A DNA stretch of 44,043 bases from Cohnella silvisoli (GCF_021190915.1 NZ_JAIOAP010000030.1:1-44043), one strand, 5' to 3'. Positions 1 through 8,653 are shown, numbered from the stretch's first letter. The notes: a model not told the origin generated them from the letters alone. Numbers and translations: made by a program.

Positions 1-74
1 CCCCCAAAGATCTTCTCCACCACTAATACCTTCTTCATCTCTGCTCTGGTCAATGTCACTGTCTCCTGTCCCAT
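1..74 (-). CDS. Probable transposase, N-terminal fragment cut by window edge
   Basis: Reading the minus strand from an ATG at 74 gives 24 open codons that run off the window edge, starting MGQETVTLTRAEMKKVLVVE and continuing KIFG. This resembles the N-terminus of helix-turn-helix DDE transposases of the ISNCY/IS1202 type, where a short acidic start leads into an LKxLxVxxKVxxG-like helix (recalled family pattern, not searched). Two copies of a 15-bp repeat just upstream fit transposase-binding sites at an IS end. Whether the element is intact cannot be seen here. The fragment could be another small DNA-binding protein, so confidence is moderate. Confidence 0.45.
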   Translation of the reverse strand, partial: MGQETVTLTRAEMKKVLVVEKIFG

Positions 75-75
75 A

Positions 76-117
76 GTGACATTATCTCAGAACAGTTATA
101 GGGTGACATTATCACAG
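76..117. repeat. Repeated IS terminus (two 15-bp direct repeats)
   Basis: GTGACATTATCTCAG at 76-90 and GTGACATTATCACAG at 103-117 differ at one base and start 27 bp apart, directly upstream of the transposase-like start at 74. A shorter inverted match (AATGTCAC) lies at 52-59. Repeats of this kind at an element end are typical transposase-binding sites. The outer boundary is probably near 117-120, about 25 bp before the promoter of the methionine operon. Confidence 0.5.
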
Positions 118-142
118 CACAACAACATGGGAAATGAGCACC

Positions 143-171
143 TTGACTGACATCTAAATTTCGGGTACATT
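143..171 (+). promoter_or_regulatory. Promoter of the methionine operon
   Basis: TTGACT (143-148) and TACATT (166-171) are separated by 17 bp, a good housekeeping sigma-A spacing. The transcript would start about 30-35 bp before the S-box aptamer. The site lies just outside the presumed IS end. Confidence 0.6.
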
Positions 172-210
172 AAGGATAGTTTTACCCGACAACCGAATAG
201 ATTTTGCCAT

Positions 211-322
211 CTTATCAAGAGCAGGCGGAGGGACTAGCCCTATGAAGCCCGGCAACCGACGTATTTATGATACGCACGGTGCTAAATCTTGCGGAAACGG
301 TATCGTTTCTGACAGATGAGAG
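211..322 (+). promoter_or_regulatory. SAM-I (S-box) riboswitch
   Basis: The aptamer runs from CTTATCAAGAG (211-221) to GACAGATGAGAG (311-322), the two strands of the P1 stem. Between them are the conserved core elements GGAGGGACTAGCCC, ATGAAGCCCGGCAACC and GGTGCTAAATCTTGC. When SAM binds, this class stabilises an anti-antiterminator so that the downstream hairpin forms and the operon is switched off. Its position before metA-metI-patB fits feedback control of methionine synthesis. Confidence 0.95.
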
Positions 323-344
323 GGGCGCGCGTACGATTTATTAC

Positions 345-375
345 ACGACCCTATCTCATTTGGGGTCGTTTTTTG
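345..375 (+). terminator. S-box expression-platform terminator
   Basis: ACGACCC (345-351) pairs with GGGTCGT (363-369), followed by TTTTTTGTT. This intrinsic terminator between the aptamer and metA is the regulated hairpin of the riboswitch. Confidence 0.9.
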
Positions 376-409
376 TTGTACAATTCACTGCATTCGAGGA
401 GGAATGAAC

Positions 410-1342
410 ATGCCGATCAAAGTGCCTGATCATTTGCCGGCTAAGGAAGTATTGGCGGGGGAAAATATTTTCGTGATGGACGAAAGCGTCGCTTACCATC
501 AGGATATTCGCCCGCTGCGCATTGCGATCTTAAATTTAATGCCAACCAAAGAAACAACGGAAACCCAACTTCTCCGGTTAATCGGGAACACGCCGCTGCA
601 ATTGGAAGCGGTGCTGCTTCATCCGAAAACACATCTGTCCAAAAACACTTCCGCCGAGCATTTGGAAAGCTTCTATAAAACGTTCGAAGACATCAAGGAA
701 CAGAAATACGATGGGTTTATTATTACCGGCGCCCCGGTTGAACATCTTCCGTTCGAGGAAGTGACCTATTGGGACGAATTGAAGGAAATCATGGATTGGA
801 CAGTCGATAACGTAACCTCGACTCTTCATATATGCTGGGGAGCCCAAGCAGGATTGTACCATCATTACGGAGTGCCGAAATATCAGCTCGAGGAAAAGAT
901 GTTCGGAGTATACCCGCATGGCATTTCCAAGCCGAACACGAAGCTTCTCCGGGGCTTCGACGAAATGTTCTATGTCCCTCAGTCCCGCCATACCGAAGTG
1001 TTGCGGGAAGACATTGAGAAGATTGAAGGACTGGATATATTATCGGAATCCGAGGAAGCCGGCGTATATATCGCGGCATCTTCCGATGGCAAGCAGATTT
1101 TTGTCACCGGTCATTCCGAGTACGACCCTCAGTCGCTGAAATGGGAGTACGACCGCGATAAAGCGAAGGGGCTGCGAATCGATGTACCTAAAAATTATTT
1201 TCCGAACAACGATCCCGCGAAATTTCCCGTTTCCACCTGGAGGGCCCATGCCAACCTGCTTTTCTCTAACTGGTTGAACTATTACGTGTATCAAGCAACA
1301 CCTTTCGAATTAGGCAAAGCAAATCAGTATTCGTTGCGATAG
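410..1342 (+). CDS. metA: Homoserine O-acetyltransferase, MetA family
   Basis: MetA-family enzyme of 310 residues that acylates homoserine, the first committed step of methionine synthesis. The nucleophile is C142 in HICWGAQAG. The residue taken to set the acyl donor is E111 in TGAPVEHLPF: Glu at this place marks acetyl-CoA users and Gly (E. coli) marks succinyl-CoA users, so the product is read as O-acetylhomoserine. The ATG at 410 is preferred over one at 404 because GAGGAGG (396-402) is 7 nt from 410 but 1 nt from 404, and the protein then begins MPIKVPD as in relatives. It is the first gene of the S-box operon, 17 nt before metI. Confidence 0.93.
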   Translation: MPIKVPDHLPAKEVLAGENIFVMDESVAYHQDIRPLRIAILNLMPTKETTETQLLRLIGNTPLQLEAVLLHPKTHLSKNTSAEHLESFYKTFEDIKEQKYDGFIITGAPVEHLPFEEVTYWDELKEIMDWTVDNVTSTLHICWGAQAGLYHHYGVPKYQLEEKMFGVYPHGISKPNTKLLRGFDEMFYVPQSRHTEVLREDIEKIEGLDILSESEEAGVYIAASSDGKQIFVTGHSEYDPQSLKWEYDRDKAKGLRIDVPKNYFPNNDPAKFPVSTWRAHANLLFSNWLNYYVYQATPFELGKANQYSLR

Positions 1343-1359
1343 GGAGGCAATTCAACATT

Positions 1360-2517
1360 ATGAACATCGAAAGCCGTTTGGCCCAAATCGGGTCGCAAAA
1401 TGATCCGGATACCGGAGCGGTAAGCTTTCCAATCTACCAAGCGACCGCATTCCGCCATCCCCGTCTTGGTCAAAGCACGGGATTCGATTACGCGCGCACT
1501 AAGAGCCCGACACGGGCTGTTCTTGAAGCCGCGGCAGCAGATCTAGAGAGCGGCGACGCAGGCTTCGCATGCAGTTCTGGCATGGCCGCGCTGCAAACGA
1601 TCTTCGCTCTGTTCAGCCAAGGGGATCATTTGCTCGTTTCCCTTGACCTCTACGGAGGTACATATCGGCTGCTGGAGCAAGTTATGTCCCGCTTTGGCAT
1701 TACCGCATCCTATGTGGATACGAATGACATGGATGGATTGGAATCCCTCCGGAAGCCGAATACGAAAGCCGTGTTGATCGAGACGCCTACGAATCCGCTG
1801 ATGATGGTTACGGATTTGGCAAAGGTATCGGCTTGGGCAAAACAAAAAAAGCTTCTAACCATCGTTGATAATACACTGTTGACGCCTTTTTTCCAACGTC
1901 CGATCGAGCTTGGGGCGGATATCGTCATTCATAGCGCGACCAAGTATTTAGGCGGCCATAACGATGTTCTCGCAGGGCTTATTGTATCCAAAGGAGAACA
2001 GCTTTCCAAGGATATCGCATTCCTTCACAACTCTATAGGAGCCGTTCTCGGACCGCAGGATTCCTGGCTGCTTATGAGGGGAATGAAGACGCTGGCGCTT
2101 CGTATGGAGCGTCATCAATATAACGCGACGAGGCTGGCAGCCTGGCTTAAGATCCATCCTGCCGTCGAAGAGGTTTATTATCCCGCGCTTCCGCACCATC
2201 CGGGGCATGATATTCAGAACTCGCAATCTTCGGGCAATACGGGGATATTCTCCTTTAAGATGAAGGACGCCCGGACGATCGAGCCGATTCTTCGACACAT
2301 TCAACTGATCGCGTTCGCGGAAAGCTTGGGCGGAGCGGAGTCTCTGATGACGTATCCCGCAGTCCAAACGCATGCCGATATCCCGGAGGAAATTCGCCGC
2401 GCCATCGGAGTCGACGACCGCTTATTGCGGTTTTCCGTAGGAATCGAGCATGTTGACGATATTATGAACGACTTAAAGCAAGCGATCGAAGCCGCGGAGC
2501 GGGAAATTAACGGTTAA
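1360..2517 (+). CDS. metI: Cystathionine gamma-synthase / O-acetylhomoserine thiolyase
   Basis: PLP-dependent Cys/Met-metabolism enzyme of 385 residues. The Schiff-base lysine is K195 in SATKYLGGHND, and the substrate/PLP segment YARTKSPTRAVLE lies near residues 44-56. By family and operon it joins O-acetylhomoserine to cysteine to give cystathionine; relatives such as B. subtilis MetI also use sulfide. It starts 17 nt after metA with AGGGAGG upstream and is followed 21 nt later by the lyase gene, so the three enzymes form a complete route to homocysteine. The reaction choice (synthase or thiolyase) cannot be settled from sequence alone. Confidence 0.9.
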   Translation: MNIESRLAQIGSQNDPDTGAVSFPIYQATAFRHPRLGQSTGFDYARTKSPTRAVLEAAAADLESGDAGFACSSGMAALQTIFALFSQGDHLLVSLDLYGGTYRLLEQVMSRFGITASYVDTNDMDGLESLRKPNTKAVLIETPTNPLMMVTDLAKVSAWAKQKKLLTIVDNTLLTPFFQRPIELGADIVIHSATKYLGGHNDVLAGLIVSKGEQLSKDIAFLHNSIGAVLGPQDSWLLMRGMKTLALRMERHQYNATRLAAWLKIHPAVEEVYYPALPHHPGHDIQNSQSSGNTGIFSFKMKDARTIEPILRHIQLIAFAESLGGAESLMTYPAVQTHADIPEEIRRAIGVDDRLLRFSVGIEHVDDIMNDLKQAIEAAEREING

Positions 2518-2538
2518 CAGGTTGGAGGGAATGCAGCT

Positions 2539-3726
2539 ATGAAGTATGATTTCGACAAACGGATAGATCGAACAGGCACGGCTTCTTATAAATGGGACCA
2601 ATCGGAGAAACTGTTCGGTCGGTCGGACATTTTGCCGTTGTGGGTTGCGGATATGGATTTCGAAGCGCCTAAAGAGGTCGTTGAAGCGATTACCCGCAGA
2701 GCCGAGCAAGGGATTTACGGCTATACGATCCGTACCCAATCGTTTTACGATGCGATTATCGGGTGGCTGTCTAGGCGCCATGGATGGAATATCGAGCAAC
2801 AATGGATTAGCTCGAGTCCCGGAGTCGTCCCAGCGTTAAGCCTTATTGTTCTCGCGTTTACGGAACCGGGCGATGGCATTATTTTGCAATCGCCGGTTTA
2901 TTACCCTTTCTATGACGTGATCAAGATGAACGGGCGTACCGTGGTTGACAATCCATTGATTCTGGAAAACGGTCGCTATTCGATTAACTTCGAGGAGCTT
3001 GAGCGGCAGGCGAAGGACGGCGCAAAGATGCTGCTCCTGTGTTCGCCGCACAATCCGGGAGGTCGTGTTTGGAAACGGGAAGAATTGGAGCGTATCGGTG
3101 AGATTTGCATGAAATACAACGTATTAGTCGTCGCCGACGAAATTCATCACGATCTCGTATTTTCCGGCCATAAGCATGTGCCTTACGCTTCCTTATCGGA
3201 CGCTTTCGCTCAAAGTTCCATTACATGCATCGCCCCGAGTAAAACATTTAACTTAGCCGGATTGCAAGCGGCATCGGTCATTATTCCGAATGACGAAATC
3301 CGACGTAAGTACAATGCTTTGCTCAAAACATTGTCGCTGCACATGGAAAGCTATTTCGGTCTAACGGCTATCGAAAGCAGCTATACGCACGGAGAAGAAT
3401 GGCTCGATCAGCTGCTTCCGTATTTGGAAGGGAATTTGGATTATTTGCTCGAATTCGCGAACGATCATCTTCCCGACGTGAAGGTCATCAAGCCGGATGG
3501 AACCTACTTGGTGTGGATCGACTGCACGGCGATTTCCGATAAGCCGGAAGAGCTTAAGCGGCTTATGTTCGATAAGGCGGGCGTCGCGTTCAGCGAAGGC
3601 TCCGTATTCGGGAAACAAGGAGTTGGATACTTGCGAATTAATCTAGCGTGTCCTCGTTCCATACTGATCGAAGCTCTTGAAAAATTCGCCTCGGCAGTGA
3701 ATTCAGCTATAAAATACAATAAGTAG
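2539..3726 (+). CDS. patB: Cystathionine beta-lyase, MalY/PatB family aminotransferase fold
   Basis: Fold-type I PLP enzyme of 395 residues. The N-terminus (FDKRIDRTGTASYKW...LPLWVADMDF) is diagnostic of MalY/PatB C-S lyases. The PLP lysine is K235 in SKTFNLAGLQ, with HNPGG near 171-175 and ADEIHHDLVF near 199-208. The likely reaction is cystathionine to homocysteine, pyruvate and ammonia, completing transsulfuration with the two genes before it. Here it replaces the MetC-type lyase found in the B. subtilis metIC operon. Its start has GGAGG upstream, and a terminator follows at 3736. Confidence 0.88.
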   Translation: MKYDFDKRIDRTGTASYKWDQSEKLFGRSDILPLWVADMDFEAPKEVVEAITRRAEQGIYGYTIRTQSFYDAIIGWLSRRHGWNIEQQWISSSPGVVPALSLIVLAFTEPGDGIILQSPVYYPFYDVIKMNGRTVVDNPLILENGRYSINFEELERQAKDGAKMLLLCSPHNPGGRVWKREELERIGEICMKYNVLVVADEIHHDLVFSGHKHVPYASLSDAFAQSSITCIAPSKTFNLAGLQAASVIIPNDEIRRKYNALLKTLSLHMESYFGLTAIESSYTHGEEWLDQLLPYLEGNLDYLLEFANDHLPDVKVIKPDGTYLVWIDCTAISDKPEELKRLMFDKAGVAFSEGSVFGKQGVGYLRINLACPRSILIEALEKFASAVNSAIKYNK

Positions 3727-3735
3727 TCGATACAA

Positions 3736-3768
3736 CCGCGAGAATATTCAGAATTCTTGCGGGTTTTT
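3736..3768 (+). terminator. Terminator of the methionine operon
   Basis: CCGCGAGAAT (3736-3745) pairs with ATTCTTGCGG, with one G-T pair, followed by TTTTT. It lies 9 nt after the patB stop. Confidence 0.8.
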
Positions 3769-3846
3769 GGTAAAATCGTCTATTGCGGCTTCTAGAATCG
3801 TGCTACAATGATTGAAACCTGCCCTTGACAAGGATGATGGAATCCC

Positions 3847-5217
3847 GTGAATTTTCAAACGCTGATCGATCGGTTTTCTCTGGCTTTAAAGATGTTATTG
3901 CCGGATCGTTCTTTGAAATATTTTCCTCCGGATTTTACGATTCGGCGTCCGATTGTTTCTTTGCTGAACAACCGCATTACTAGGGGCGTCGAGTGTTATT
4001 TGACGATATATCGGTTGGATTTCTCGCAGCTGCAGCAAGAGGTTCCAGAGGAAGTATGGGCACGATTGCAGGAAAGCAGCCGAAGGCACCTGCGTTTGTC
4101 CACGGTTAATACCATTGGTGAACATCAGATCATATTCATCGATCAATTTGCCAAGATGGATTTCGTGCTGTTGGTCGAAGGACAATTTCCTAAGGAACCA
4201 GGTTTAATGATTTCCGCCGAGTTGAAGCATCAGTTCGATAAAATCCGTTCGGATTTGGAAATCGGATTAGCCGGAAGTTTACCCGAATGGAGAAGTTGCT
4301 TGCGGGTTATAACCGCATCGGTACCAATAGCTGCCACGAAAACCGTTCATACAGAGCAATTGCTAATGGAAAGCTACCAATCCGCATTAGCAATGGCGAC
4401 GGGGCTTATTACTCCGCAGATGGAAGCTTTGCGCGGCCAGATGGAACATTTGTTGGATAAAGGATCAATTTCGGTATTGGCACAGCCGATCATGAATTTA
4501 ACGAGCGGTGACATATACGGTTGGGAAATTTTGACGCGCGGGCCCGAGGGTACTGTTCTGCATTTGCCGGATGAGCTGTTCCAATTCGCATCGCAGACAC
4601 GGTTGCTGAGCCGATTGGAATTTCTTGTGGCGAAGCGAGCATTAGAGGAGATCGCCTCTCGAAAAATTCGGGAGCCCATATTTCTGAACGTAACGGCCAT
4701 TACGCTGTCGCACCCGTTGTTTTTGTCCCATGTGCTGCAATGTCTGGAGCGGCATCCGCCGCTAAGTCCGCAGCAAATCTACTTTGAAATTACGGAGCGT
4801 CACCAAATTGCCGACATGGGCGCGATGATTGAAATATTGCAAACTTACCGCAAGCACGGATTCCGTTTCGCGGTGGATGACGCGGGCTCAGGTTATTCCG
4901 GTTTGCATTGGATCGGAGAGCTCGTTCCCGAGCTGATCAAGATTGATCGGTCCGTCATTCAGCACGTGGATCGAATTGCGATTAAGGAAACGCTGCTTCG
5001 CGCTATCGTCACCGCAGCGCGCGAGATGAAATGCGAACTCGTAGCTGAAGGCGTCGAACGCGAAGAAGAAGCGGACGTATTATTCCGGCTTGATGTCGGG
5101 ATGGGACAAGGGTTTTATTTTGCCAGACCAAACGTTCTGCTGCATGAACATGAAAGAGATATGTTCGAGGAAACGAAAGTACGGATACAAAACCGCCGCG
5201 GACTTGTCGCCTCTTAG
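3847..5217 (+). CDS. EAL-domain c-di-GMP phosphodiesterase with degenerate N-terminal domain
   Basis: Protein of 456 residues. The EAL domain spans about 205-435 and keeps the usual metal and catalytic residues: E227 (motif reads EIL rather than EAL), N281, E314 in FEITER, D344/D345 in VDDAGSGYSGL, K365 in IKIDRS, E401 in AEGVE and Q421 in GQGFYFARP. Hydrolysis of c-di-GMP to pGpG is therefore likely. Residues 1-200 have the alpha/beta pattern of a GGDEF-like fold but no GGDEF signature, so that part is probably sensory (inference). No membrane segment or signal peptide is seen. The start is GTG, because the in-frame codon four positions upstream is a stop. The ribosome site is weak. Confidence 0.82.
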   Translation: MNFQTLIDRFSLALKMLLPDRSLKYFPPDFTIRRPIVSLLNNRITRGVECYLTIYRLDFSQLQQEVPEEVWARLQESSRRHLRLSTVNTIGEHQIIFIDQFAKMDFVLLVEGQFPKEPGLMISAELKHQFDKIRSDLEIGLAGSLPEWRSCLRVITASVPIAATKTVHTEQLLMESYQSALAMATGLITPQMEALRGQMEHLLDKGSISVLAQPIMNLTSGDIYGWEILTRGPEGTVLHLPDELFQFASQTRLLSRLEFLVAKRALEEIASRKIREPIFLNVTAITLSHPLFLSHVLQCLERHPPLSPQQIYFEITERHQIADMGAMIEILQTYRKHGFRFAVDDAGSGYSGLHWIGELVPELIKIDRSVIQHVDRIAIKETLLRAIVTAAREMKCELVAEGVEREEEADVLFRLDVGMGQGFYFARPNVLLHEHERDMFEETKVRIQNRRGLVAS

Positions 5218-5297
5218 GTGACTACCGCGGTAATTTTATGTTACGATGGGATAAGCGATATAGAGGACTAAAGTCACGTAATAAGGAGGGTCCAGAG

Positions 5298-6434
5298 ATG
5301 AGTCAAGTGGACCGGATTTTAGAAGGAGCGTTGCAAGGAAAACGACTGCAGTTAGAAGATGTCGTTGCCTTGTATGAAAGCGATGAGATAGAAAAGCTAG
5401 GTCACACGGCGAATTTGCTAATGTTAAAGAAACATCCTGAGCCGATTACGACGTTCGTAGTAGGGCGTAATATAAACTATACGAACGTGTGCGACGTGTA
5501 TTGCCGGTTTTGCGCCTTTTACCGTGCGCCCGGATCCAAAGAAGGATATGTCCTTCCCGACGAAGTCATTTTCCAGAAAATTCAGGAAACGATCGACGTG
5601 GGCGGTACGGAAATTTTGATGCAGGGTGGAACAAATCCGGACTTGCCTTTTAGTTATTATTTGGATCTACTGAGAGCAATCAAAGCCAGATTTCCAGAAA
5701 TTACGATGCATTCCTTCTCCCCGGCCGAAATTCGCAAGATGCAGGTTGTCGCAGGCAATATTCCGATCGAAGACGTCGTTCGTCAGCTTCACGAAGCCGG
5801 TTTGGATTCGCTGCCGGGCGGTGGAGCGGAAATATTGGATGATCGAACCCGGAAGACGATCAGCCGTCTGAAGGGCACGTGGCGCGACTGGATGGACGTC
5901 ATGACGACCGCGCACAAGGCGGGGATGAACACGACCGCGACGATGGTTATCGGTTTTGGCGAAACGATGGAAGAAAGAGCGCTGCATTTGCTGCGCGTTC
6001 GGGATGCGCAAGATGAATGCATAAACAATAATTATCCTTCTCCAGGTTTCCTGGCCTTTATTCCTTGGACGTTTCAACCGGAAAATACGAATATGAAGCG
6101 AGTTAAGGCAACGCCTGAAGAGTACTTGAAGACGCTGGCGATTAGTCGGATCACGCTCGATAATATCGACAATTTCCAATCCTCGTGGGTTACGATGGGT
6201 CCGGATGTCGGCAAAATGTCGCTTTCCTACGGCTGCAACGACTTCGGAAGCACGATGATCGAAGAGAATGTCGTATCCGCCGCCGGAACGACGCACAAGG
6301 TCAATATCGAGCTTATACTTAAGCTCATTCGAGAAACAGGAAAGATTCCCGCTCAGCGCAATACGAAGTACCAAACGATCAAAGTTTATCATGAGAACGA
6401 CACAGTTACTAAAGATTATGTGATGCAGAATTAA
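5298..6434 (+). CDS. mqnC: Cyclic dehypoxanthinyl futalosine synthase (menaquinone)
   Basis: Radical-SAM enzyme of 378 residues with the CxxxCxxC cluster motif C65-C69-C72 (CDVYCRFC). GGTEILMQGG and MHSFSPAEI are family-typical. MqnC cyclises dehypoxanthine futalosine in the alternative (futalosine) menaquinone pathway; CofH-like enzymes are the nearest alternative. The ATG at 5298 is chosen because TAAGGAGGG (5282-5290) is 7 nt upstream; an open frame continues to 5238 without a ribosome site. No other mqn gene is in the window. A strong terminator follows at 6447. Confidence 0.88.
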   Translation: MSQVDRILEGALQGKRLQLEDVVALYESDEIEKLGHTANLLMLKKHPEPITTFVVGRNINYTNVCDVYCRFCAFYRAPGSKEGYVLPDEVIFQKIQETIDVGGTEILMQGGTNPDLPFSYYLDLLRAIKARFPEITMHSFSPAEIRKMQVVAGNIPIEDVVRQLHEAGLDSLPGGGAEILDDRTRKTISRLKGTWRDWMDVMTTAHKAGMNTTATMVIGFGETMEERALHLLRVRDAQDECINNNYPSPGFLAFIPWTFQPENTNMKRVKATPEEYLKTLAISRITLDNIDNFQSSWVTMGPDVGKMSLSYGCNDFGSTMIEENVVSAAGTTHKVNIELILKLIRETGKIPAQRNTKYQTIKVYHENDTVTKDYVMQN

Positions 6435-6446
6435 TTCTTTTACGTA

Positions 6447-6483
6447 AAAGCTCCGCCCGGGATTCCGAGGCGGAGCTTTATTT
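6447..6483. terminator. Bidirectional terminator between mqnC and the diguanylate cyclase
   Basis: An 11-bp perfect stem, AAAGCTCCGCC (6447-6457) with GGCGGAGCTTT (6469-6479), has T-rich sequence on both sides. It lies between two convergent genes and can serve both. Confidence 0.9.
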
Positions 6484-6508
6484 TATTTACCAGTGGAAAC
6501 AGCCCCCC

Positions 6509-7621
6509 CTAAACAAGGCTGCCTATTTTTCCAGTAATGGAGGGGGCTAGTACGGTGCGGTTTTTGCCCGAGCGTTTCGCTTCGTACAGTGCGGAGTCGG
6601 CACCTTGGAACAGCGTTTCCTTGCCCATGCCGGGAGTGTATTGATTTAGGCCGATACTTACGGTTACCGGCAATCCTTGCAGAGCTTCATGGTTCGTTGA
6701 AGCGATGGATTTTCGAATCTCTTCCACGAGATCATAAACCACCTGAAAGCTTTTGTCCGTGAACAGCAAAGCGAACTCTTCTCCGCCATATCGAGCAACG
6801 ATATCATTGCTTCCCGTCTTCGAACGGGCAATCGTGGCTACCGTGCGAAGGACGACATCGCCAGCTTTATGTCCATAGGTGTCGTTAACCGACTTGAAAT
6901 TGTCGATGTCTAGTAAGGCCAAATAAAGCGATATACGGCCATTGTCCGCTTGTTCGACGAGATTGTCCTTAAATTCGTGATAAGCCATATGATTGTAAGT
7001 ATCGGTGAGCGCATCTGTCTTGGCCAGCTTGTCCATGAGGATCGTTCGAACGAGAAGCTCTTGGTTGGATTCATAAGAAGTGCGAAGATGCATGAGAACT
7101 TCCCTGCCCCGGGCTAATACGCCGAAAGCAATTCCGCTATAAACAAGAAGGATGCTTGTCATTGCGAGGAGGCCAACTGGGGGGAGGGCATCATGTATTT
7201 CGTTATCGTAGGTATGCAAGGTGAACAAAGCGATGCCCGTATTCAAGATGGCATACAGCAGTTTCTTGTACTGGAAATAAAATATGCTGATCATGATGGG
7301 GAAAAAGAGAAAGAATAGGAGATACTCCAATGAGGAATGAATGGCGGTTATCGTAATGGCGAGCAATGTTGCCGAAGTGATAAGCACGTAATCGTGGTGC
7401 TTAGGCAGCCAACGGACACCGCTTTCAGCCAGCAAAACGATAAAAGCCATAATGATGGTCGGTCTAATTATGTACAAGTTGACGAATTCATTCGCGGGAA
7501 GTTTGGTTACGAGTAGAAATGTGCATTCCACGATAATAGACAATACGAATACGGCCCAGAAACTTTGCAAAAGCAGGCGATTCCAACGTTCCTGATTTAA
7601 TCCTAATGAAGGTAAAGACAT
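6509..7621 (-). CDS. Membrane-bound diguanylate cyclase (GGDEF)
   Basis: Protein of 370 residues. About six hydrophobic segments fill residues 20-170, then a short helix leads into a GGDEF domain at about 200-362. The active-site motif is RYGGEEF (277-283), with substrate-binding DIDNFKSVNDTYGH before it, so synthesis of c-di-GMP is likely. The product-inhibition I-site (RxxD before the GGDEF motif) reads GSND, with Gly at 270 in place of Arg, so feedback through that site is probably lost. The start has GAAAGGAAGT upstream on the minus strand. It is convergent with mqnC. Confidence 0.9.
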   Translation of the reverse strand: MSLPSLGLNQERWNRLLLQSFWAVFVLSIIVECTFLLVTKLPANEFVNLYIIRPTIIMAFIVLLAESGVRWLPKHHDYVLITSATLLAITITAIHSSLEYLLFFLFFPIMISIFYFQYKKLLYAILNTGIALFTLHTYDNEIHDALPPVGLLAMTSILLVYSGIAFGVLARGREVLMHLRTSYESNQELLVRTILMDKLAKTDALTDTYNHMAYHEFKDNLVEQADNGRISLYLALLDIDNFKSVNDTYGHKAGDVVLRTVATIARSKTGSNDIVARYGGEEFALLFTDKSFQVVYDLVEEIRKSIASTNHEALQGLPVTVSIGLNQYTPGMGKETLFQGADSALYEAKRSGKNRTVLAPSITGKIGSLV

Positions 7622-7738
7622 AGTGACTTCCTTTCTAGATCAAACTTCATAAAATATACCATAACTAATAACCCATCGTATATCCCTTTTTAGGCCACCA
7701 TATAGTAAGTATCAAGCTTAAAAGATGGAGGTGAGGAT

Positions 7739-8629
7739 TTGAAGAAGGTACAATTCGTTGTGGAATACTTGCAGGATCATCCCTCGTTGGAACGACTGGC
7801 GGGAATGTTGAATCGAACGCTCGTAGGTACGGAAAACCCGGTGGATAGCGTTCAATGGGAATTATCCCGGGAGGATGGTTTTATCCGCTGTCAATTTCCG
7901 CTGGGGCCGGGTCCTCAAGATAAAAAAATCTATTGCGATCGCGTAGGGCGAGTGCTCGCGGAATATACGCTATCGGATCAGGAGCCTTCATTGCTCCGAA
8001 ACCTATTTCAAATTCGGTTCGGCCTTAAGGACGCCGTTGAGACCGACGCTCTCATCGCGGAAGCCGTATCTTTATTAGACGGGGAGCCTGAAATGGGTGA
8101 ATCTTGGATGGGCCGCGGAAGAGAACGTCGTTTGCAGAAGTTGGCTTCGCGATTTTCCCTGTACTTAGAAGATCATGAACATTTGCACTTGGACGGCTTT
8201 CTGCGATTCCGCTTAAGCGACTACCGCGCAGAAGTTCAGGAAGCCGCCGAAACCGCGATTGAGGAGAGGCTGATGGAGCGGCAATACCAAGAGTTCATGA
8301 CCTTGCTTAAATCGATGGTGGAGTGGCAAGAGACTAGGACATCGGCCGTGCATGTCTTGCATTCGGGAGGGCACGCATTTCGATTGTTGGATGAGGAAAT
8401 GCGCCCGCTTGAACAGGACTTCATGGATACCGACGATACCGACGACAAGGAAGTTTTTAAAGCCGAAGAGGAACAAGAAGAGGAAAGCCGGGTCGTGAGC
8501 AGGTTATTGGCGGCTTCCCCCAGGCAGTTGTACATTCACACCCCTGAGCCGGAATCGCAAGTGATTCGGACGATCATAGGAATATTCGGCGACAGGGCGG
8601 AGTTGTATCCCGATTTACCGGCTCATTGA
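7739..8629 (+). CDS. ytxC: YtxC-like protein
   Basis: Protein of 296 residues starting with TTG after GGAGGTGAGG. The sequence and its place directly before the thrS leader match the B. subtilis ytxC-thrS order; YtxC is annotated as a putative sporulation protein without known biochemistry. The C-terminal half (residues 120-220) is charged and helical, and a very acidic stretch (DTDDTDDKEVFKAEEEQEEE) lies near 229-248. No signal peptide or membrane segment is seen. The family call is from memory of the profile plus synteny. Confidence 0.72.
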   Translation: MKKVQFVVEYLQDHPSLERLAGMLNRTLVGTENPVDSVQWELSREDGFIRCQFPLGPGPQDKKIYCDRVGRVLAEYTLSDQEPSLLRNLFQIRFGLKDAVETDALIAEAVSLLDGEPEMGESWMGRGRERRLQKLASRFSLYLEDHEHLHLDGFLRFRLSDYRAEVQEAAETAIEERLMERQYQEFMTLLKSMVEWQETRTSAVHVLHSGGHAFRLLDEEMRPLEQDFMDTDDTDDKEVFKAEEEQEEESRVVSRLLAASPRQLYIHTPEPESQVIRTIIGIFGDRAELYPDLPAH

Positions 8630-8653
8630 GTCCGACACATTGAGTCTAACAGC

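Noticed and set aside
5667..6392. A 241-codon minus-strand open frame opposite mqnC
   Set aside because: Shadow of a clearly real gene, with Arg/His-rich composition and no ribosome site.
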